Shown here in pieces: positions 59,532 to 64,000 of a DNA stretch of 64,000 bases. This stretch comes from VRUE01 sp963805475 (GTDB taxonomy: Bacteria; Actinomycetota; Thermoleophilia; Solirubrobacterales; 70-9). A program made the translations under genes and the position numbers. The stretch lies in the NCBI GenBank assembly GCA_963805475.1, contig CAWDUO010000006.1, forward strand, positions 213,523 through 277,522, given 5' to 3'. Under the pieces are notes generated by a model, which worked only from the letters and a program-made list of their open reading frames with translations, made no database searches and was not told the origin of the DNA. How positions within the stretch are numbered: the stretch's first letter is position 1; the number at the start of each line of letters is the position of its first letter.

Positions 59532-60485
59532 TCACGTTCGCAAGTCACAAGCCAATGCACCGATCCTGACACCGCACATTCCAGCGATGATCGCGGCCGC
59601 GACGAGATGCCTATCGCGACGCAGACACCCCAAAGGAGATCGGCTTTGCGTCGATCGACGCCGTGTGCGATCAGCACCACCCTCAAGCCCTGATGCGAGG
59701 TGGCTCTGGACGAAGAAGACGCCGAGCGCGTAGTGAGGCAGGAGACGGATATTCCAGGCGTCATGAATGAGCCCGGAAGGTGTTCCGATCGCGAAATTCG
59801 AATCCGTCGGTATACCGAGAAAGCTGCGAGCGTAAATGAAGACCGAATTCATGTGGCCGAGAATGAACAGTGAGAGATAGGCTCCCCAAGCGACCTGAAA
59901 TGTCCGCTGTAAGTCCTGTGCGGCGACTTTCCAACGCCATGACAGAAAGAGACCAGTGCCGATCTGGAAAATCATGGCCGCCACCAACAACGGCTCACCT
60001 ACGCCAGAGCGATAAACCAAGCGTCCGATCTTCATAACGGCCGCATGTGCATCTGGGCCGACCAGGCCGAACAAATGATTGGTGAGATGAAATAACACAT
60101 ATAGGACAGGACCGCGGCCGTCACCCCGGGAGAGCCCGCCAGCCCCCGACCGCAGGCACGGGTGCAGTGACGGGATTTCGGGCGGACTGCGACCAGATCG
60201 CGATCGCAAGCCAAATCGCGTACCAGACGATTTCGTCGGGGACAGGGCTGTGAATCAGGGCTTGGACAACGCCGAGAAAGACATAGAGCGTTGGCGATAC
60301 CACGCTGGCATAGGCGAGACGCCTTGCACTGGATTCGCTGTCGACGCAAGCAAGAGCGAGCCCAAGAAATGGCACGAGAACGCAACGGCCAGGATCAAGG
60401 TCGCGCCTGCGATCGCAAGTGGTGAAAGGGTTACGGCCTGCGTCCCGACGAGGGCATGAAAGCATTGAGCAGAAAAGGGTAACAA
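59532..60485 (-). pseudogene. Multi-spanning membrane protein, unknown function (frameshifted)
   Basis: Hydrophobic segments in three frames join into one membrane protein of about 310 residues: TLSPLAIAGATLILAVAFSC, then LAYASVVSPTLYVFLGVVQA and IVWYAIWLAIAIWSQSA, then VLYVLFHLTNHLFGLVGPDA, LLVAAMIFQIGTGLFLSWRW and HYALGVFFVQSHLAS, ending in IVAAAIIAGMCG-like sequence. Conserved His residues in FHLTNH and GHMNS hint at a haem-binding helix bundle, but this is only a guess. Frame changes near 59,700, 60,110 and 60,340. Confidence 0.5.
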
Positions 60486-61435
60486 ATCGCCGCCGCGGCG
60501 GGAACCAGCGCGAAACAGTCAAGGCGCTTTTCGAAAAAACGGCTGAGATTTTGCGGGTGAACAATGCTTCCATCATAAATCTATAAAGCCAGAACGAGAC
60601 GACTTCCAAGACAGGTTTGAAAACCTGTCTTTGCGTATTGCCTCGCGGCCGTGGAATTAATTCTTCATTGTTTCGATGACCACATAGATTCACACTTTGT
60701 CAAAAACGTTCACAAAAAAGAGGCAGAGTTGTTCATCGCTTCTCTATTCTCCTCCTGTTTCCGGTCTGGTTCTGCTGGGCCGTAATGGCACCTCTCGCTT
60801 ACGAAGAACAATGCGCGAGTGTCTCTTTTTTGGCGATCACCATCTCGTTGTTGAACCAGTGAATGCTCCGATCGGCGTCAAAGCAAGGGGCGAAGGCTAC
60901 TTCAGGCCGTAATTTCCGGAGAGGTGAGTCATCCTGAGCGATCTTCGAGTGCGTTGGCGCGCAAACTCACGAACTAATCCAAGAGGCGTAGTGGGTGAAA
61001 ATGCGTTCAAGTTATTCATGCGGATCATGAGTGCCCACAGTACCCCGCGCGCTATTTCTGCCGCTTCTCGTGCACTATATAAGAGCTTTCTCGGGGCTCA
61101 CTGCGCGACCTTCGCGGCACCAGTTATGCAAGCCGCGACGGCATTGATTGCCGATACAGCGACTGAACGCGGCTTAGAAGTCTCTGCAGAATAACAACGT
61201 CGGTTTCGAGGTGCCATGCGGCTGGTGGCATTCCTCGCTACGGCATCACGCCGCGGGGCGAGCGGCAATAACGATCGTCTATCGACTCTATGGTGAGAGG
61301 TGATTTCCCTCGCCAGCGTTGCAAGGTCATTCTCCAAAAGCATGGTCCAATCAATTCAGGATCAGACACCGCGATGGCGCTGCGCCTGCTACGGGTGTTT
61401 GAACGATACAAATGGCGTGAAAAAGAACGACACTG
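60486..61435. other. AT-richer region without a recognised gene
   Basis: About 950 bases, clearly lower in GC than the rest of the window, between the membrane protein and the GMC oxidoreductase. Short frames on both strands (for example 60949-61194) show no known domain. A decayed regulator is possible. It holds one strong palindrome at 60608-60631. Confidence 0.35.
60608..60631. promoter_or_regulatory. Perfect palindrome, TetR-type operator candidate
   Basis: AAGACAGGTTT-GA-AAACCTGTCTT, 11-base arms with a 2-base centre. Length and symmetry fit TetR-family operators that control efflux or oxidoreductase genes, both of which occur downstream. The regulator itself was not recognised in the window. 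Confidence 0.5.
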
Positions 61436-63037
61436 ATGTTCCAGGAGGCCTACGACATTGTCAATGTTGGTGCGGGCGCGGCCGGCTGCGTCGTTGCGAG
61501 TTATCTCGCCGAACACACCGATGCGTCGATCGCGCTGATCGAAGCGGGCGACATGGATCGCGATCCGTTCATCCACATTCCTGCTGGCTTCGCCAATATA
61601 CTCGCCCACGACCGGCATGTCTGGAAATACGAGACCGTTTCCCAGCACGGCACCAAGCGAGCATATCGCTCAGGCAAGGTGCTTGGCGGCGGCTCCTCGA
61701 TCAACGCGATGTGCTACGTCCGTGGTCAGATACGCGACTTCGCCGCGTGGCAGGACACGGTCGGCGACACCGGCAAATCGTCGTATGACTGACCTGCTTC
61801 CCGTCTTCACGGCGCAGGAAGACAACGACACCTTCCACGACGAATTTCACGGCATTGATGGTGGTCTGGCGGTCCAGCAGCCCAAGGGCATCAACGAGCT
61901 GAACCAATACTGCCTCAATGCATTCCAGGAATATGGGGTTCCCTTCAATCCCGACTATAACAGCAAGAGCCAGATCGGCGTCTCGCCGGTGCAGTCTACG
62001 GTCGGAAATCAGCGCCGGTGCAGCGCGGTCGACGCTTATCTGCGTCCTCACCTCGCCTCGGGCCGCATCACTCTTCTCACCGAGCGAGACGGTCGTTCGC
62101 GTCCTCCTCGAGAACAAGCGGGCTGTCGGCGTCGAGCTGAGGGACAATGGCCTCGAGACGATCATGGCCGGCGAGGTCGTGCTGTCGGCCGGAGTCCGTC
62201 CATAGCCCGACGATTCTCATGCACTCGGGCATTGGGCCGGCCGAGCAGCTTCGCCAGCACGGCATCGCGGTGATCGTCGATTCTCTGGAGGTGGGCGAAA
62301 ATCTCCAGGACCACCCGATGGTGCCGGTCCGTGCCTACGTAAAGGGCGATCTCGGCTATCAGGCTGCCGCGCAGGGCCTCGGCACCGTGAAGGCGGGCCT
62401 GCGTTATCTCGTCACCAAGGATGGCTCAGCGTCGGGCAACGGCATCGAGACGGTTACCCACTGGAATCCGTCCGACTTCACCGCCGAACCCACGATCCAA
62501 TGCTATCACGCACCTATCATCGCGAACGAGGAACTCGGCCCGACGGGCGACCGCTCGGGCATCACCTTCGAACTCGTGGTGCTTCAGCCCAAGAGCCGTG
62601 GCTGGGTGCGGCTGGCCGACAGCGACCCGACGTCGATGCCCCTCATCAACCCGAACTTCGATCGGCGAGGAGGAAGACCTGAGGGCCGCGGTGGAATCGG
62701 TGCGCGCGATCCGCGAGGTTATGGCCCAGGAGTCGTTGGCGTCGGTGATCGAGGAAGAGATGGAGCCCGGCCCGCGCATCCAGTCGGACGCCGAGATCGG
62801 CGAATGGGTGAAGCGTGTCGTGACGACGATGTTTCACCCGGTCGGCACGTGCCGGATGGGCCAGGATGCGCGAGCGGTGGTTGACGCAAGGCTCAGGGTC
62901 CGCGGGGTCGACGGCCTCCGGGTGATCGACGCCTCGATCATGCCGAACATCACCAGCGGCAATACCAACGCCCCGACCCAGGCGCTCCGCGCCACGCCAC
63001 CGCGATGTTGGTCGAGGATCTGAAGCGGACCTGCTGA
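61436..63037 (+). pseudogene. GMC oxidoreductase, choline dehydrogenase-like (frameshifted)
   Basis: FAD-dependent alcohol/choline dehydrogenase family. Pieces in changing frames follow the family from start to end: YDIVNVGAGAAGCVVASYLA (FAD-binding), LIEAGDMDRDPFIHIPAGFA, RSGKVLGGGSSINAMCYVRG, QRRCSAVDAYLRPHLASGRI, HSPTILMHSGIGPAEQLRQH, VGENLQDHPMVPVRAYVKGD, MFHPVGTCRMGQDARAVVDA (active-site His) and ASIMPNITSGNTNAPT. Frame changes near 61,780, 62,090, 62,195, 62,665 and 62,985. Joined length about 530 residues. All pieces are in order, so sequencing indels rather than decay are likely. The style is sphingomonad/proteobacterial. Confidence 0.82.
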
Positions 63038-63181
63038 GCAGAGTTATTTAAATCAAGTCCGAGGTCCGCGTTGGAACAGCGGTGCGCTCGAGATGATGCT
63101 GCCTGGATCCAGACGGGCTGATGAAACAGTGTCGACCTGTCCAATTCAATTGCAGCATTCTAGGTCCTTGGGGAAACGGAA

Positions 63182-64000
63182 GTGAGTGTGACTGACAAAA
63201 CGGAGTCTCCGGCTCCGGCGGCCCGGCACGATCGCCGTTGGTTTAGCGGCGTTGCACGATGCGGCGGCGCACCGATCGGTATGCTGTTCGCGCTCGCGCT
63301 CGCTGGCTGCGACGAGAAAGCGCAATCGCAGGTGGGCGCGCCTCCGCCGCCGCCGGTGACGGTGGTGCAACCGGTCAAACGGGCCGTCACCGACTGGGAC
63401 GAGTTCACCGGTCGCTTCGAGGCGATCCAGGAGGTTCAGGTCCGTGCCCGCGTCGGCGGCTTCGTCAATAGTGTAGAGTTCAAGGATGGTGCGATCGTCC
63501 GCGCTGGCGATCTGCTTCGGACATGCAGATCGATCCGCGCCCGTTCGAGGCGGTCGTGCTGCAAGCCGAAGGGCAGCTCGCCGATCCGCACGCGCCAAGG
63601 GAGAGCTTGCCAAGCGCGATCTCGAGCGCGGCCTGACCCTCGTGCAGACCAGCGCGGTCTCCGAACAAGTCGTCGATCAGCGCCGTCAGGCGCTGCAGGC
63701 GGCGCGTGCCGCCGAGACCCAGGCCGACGGCGCGCTGAAGGCCGCACTACTCAATGTCGAATTCACCCATGTGGTGGCGCCGATCACCGGCCGTGTCAGC
63801 CGCCTGATCCGGCGACCCCGGGCAATCTCGTGCAGGGCAGCGAGGGCGGCGCGACGCGATCGACCTCGATCGTATCGCTCGATCCGATCTACATCTATTT
63901 CGACGGTGACGAGGCCGACCGATCCGAACAACAACAGGCTGTGGTTCGAGGGCAAGCGGCCGAGCTCGCGCTGGACACGGCCAACGCCGTGCAGGTGGCG
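63182..64000 (+). pseudogene. RND efflux periplasmic adaptor lipoprotein (frameshifted, 3' end off window)
   Basis: Membrane-fusion protein of a tripartite RND exporter, MexE/AcrA-like. From GTG 63182 a signal peptide with lipobox LFALALAGC is followed by PPPPPVTVVQPVKRAVTDWD, EFTGRFEAIQEVQVRARVGG and FVNSVEFKDGAIVRAGDLL, then in other frames MQIDPRPFEAVVLQAEGQLA, AKGELAKRDLERGLTLVQTS, NVEFTHVVAPITGRVS and LVQGSEGGATRSTSIVSLDP. These are the barrel, lipoyl and hairpin parts of the family. Frame changes near 63,520, 63,585, 63,812 and 63,920. Lipoprotein adaptors belong to Gram-negative envelopes, so this gene does not fit the actinobacterial host of the first 58 kb. Confidence 0.82.

Noticed and set aside
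60697..61194. Short plus-strand frames as possible regulator genes
   Set aside because: No start signals, no recognisable helix-turn-helix, and codon use unlike a gene.
1..64000. CRISPR arrays, rRNA and tRNA genes, complete insertion sequences
   Set aside because: No regularly spaced repeats, no rRNA or complete tRNA sequences, and no transposase genes were recognised by reading both strands.

Overview
The window is mostly high-GC (about 70%) actinobacterial chromosome. It most resembles a Thermoleophilia/Solirubrobacterales-type genome. That assignment is an inference from gene order and protein style: the scpA-scpB-rluB-aroH-hisC-aroF-tyrA-aroA-cmk-der run, split glycine decarboxylase subunits, Ku plus a polymerase-only LigD, and a dcw cluster without ftsA. 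Many genes carry single-base frameshifts with good protein homology on both sides of the break. This looks like an unpolished long-read (probably metagenomic) assembly rather than real gene decay.

Layout. 1-5.4 kb: partial ribD, then a glycosyltransferase/flippase pair, a cation:proton antiporter and a two-helix channel with an RCK domain. 5.4-11.1 kb: rpe, a zinc-ribbon gene, rsmB, fmt, def and priA, all on the minus strand. 11.1-22.2 kb: metK, der, cmk, the aromatic amino-acid genes, rluB, scpB, scpA and trpS. 22.3-27.1 kb: a DHA2-type MFS exporter, a FetAB-like exporter, and the divergent ku-ligD end-joining pair.

27.2-42.7 kb is an accessory, defence-type island with lower GC. It holds an AbiE-like pair, a cupin, XRE and winged-helix regulators, two decayed nucleotidyltransferase copies, an excisionase-like/PIN toxin-antitoxin pair and two unrecognised overlapping convergent genes. 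It ends with an HNH endonuclease, an N6-adenine methyltransferase, and a divergent operon of a ParB-fold protein, a SNF2 helicase and a DUF3883 (PD-(D/E)XK-like) protein. The last four or five genes together look like an uncharacterised restriction/defence module and are the most interesting part of the window.

42.7-54.8 kb returns to core genes: gcvT-gcvH-gcvPA-gcvPB downstream of ftsZ, and murD-ftsW-murG-murC-murB-ftsQ-ftsZ with mostly 4-bp overlaps. 54.8-58.6 kb has a thioredoxin/TPR co-chaperone, a SnoaL-like protein, vapBC and uvrB. uvrB is cut off abruptly at about 58,636.

From about 58,640 to the end the sequence changes character. It carries proteobacterial-looking, heavily frameshifted genes: DUF983, an NmrA-like SDR fragment, a membrane protein, a GMC oxidoreductase and an RND efflux adaptor lipoprotein. 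The UvrB break falls exactly at this switch, so a chimeric contig join is the simplest explanation. No rRNA, tRNA, CRISPR array or complete insertion sequence was recognised.
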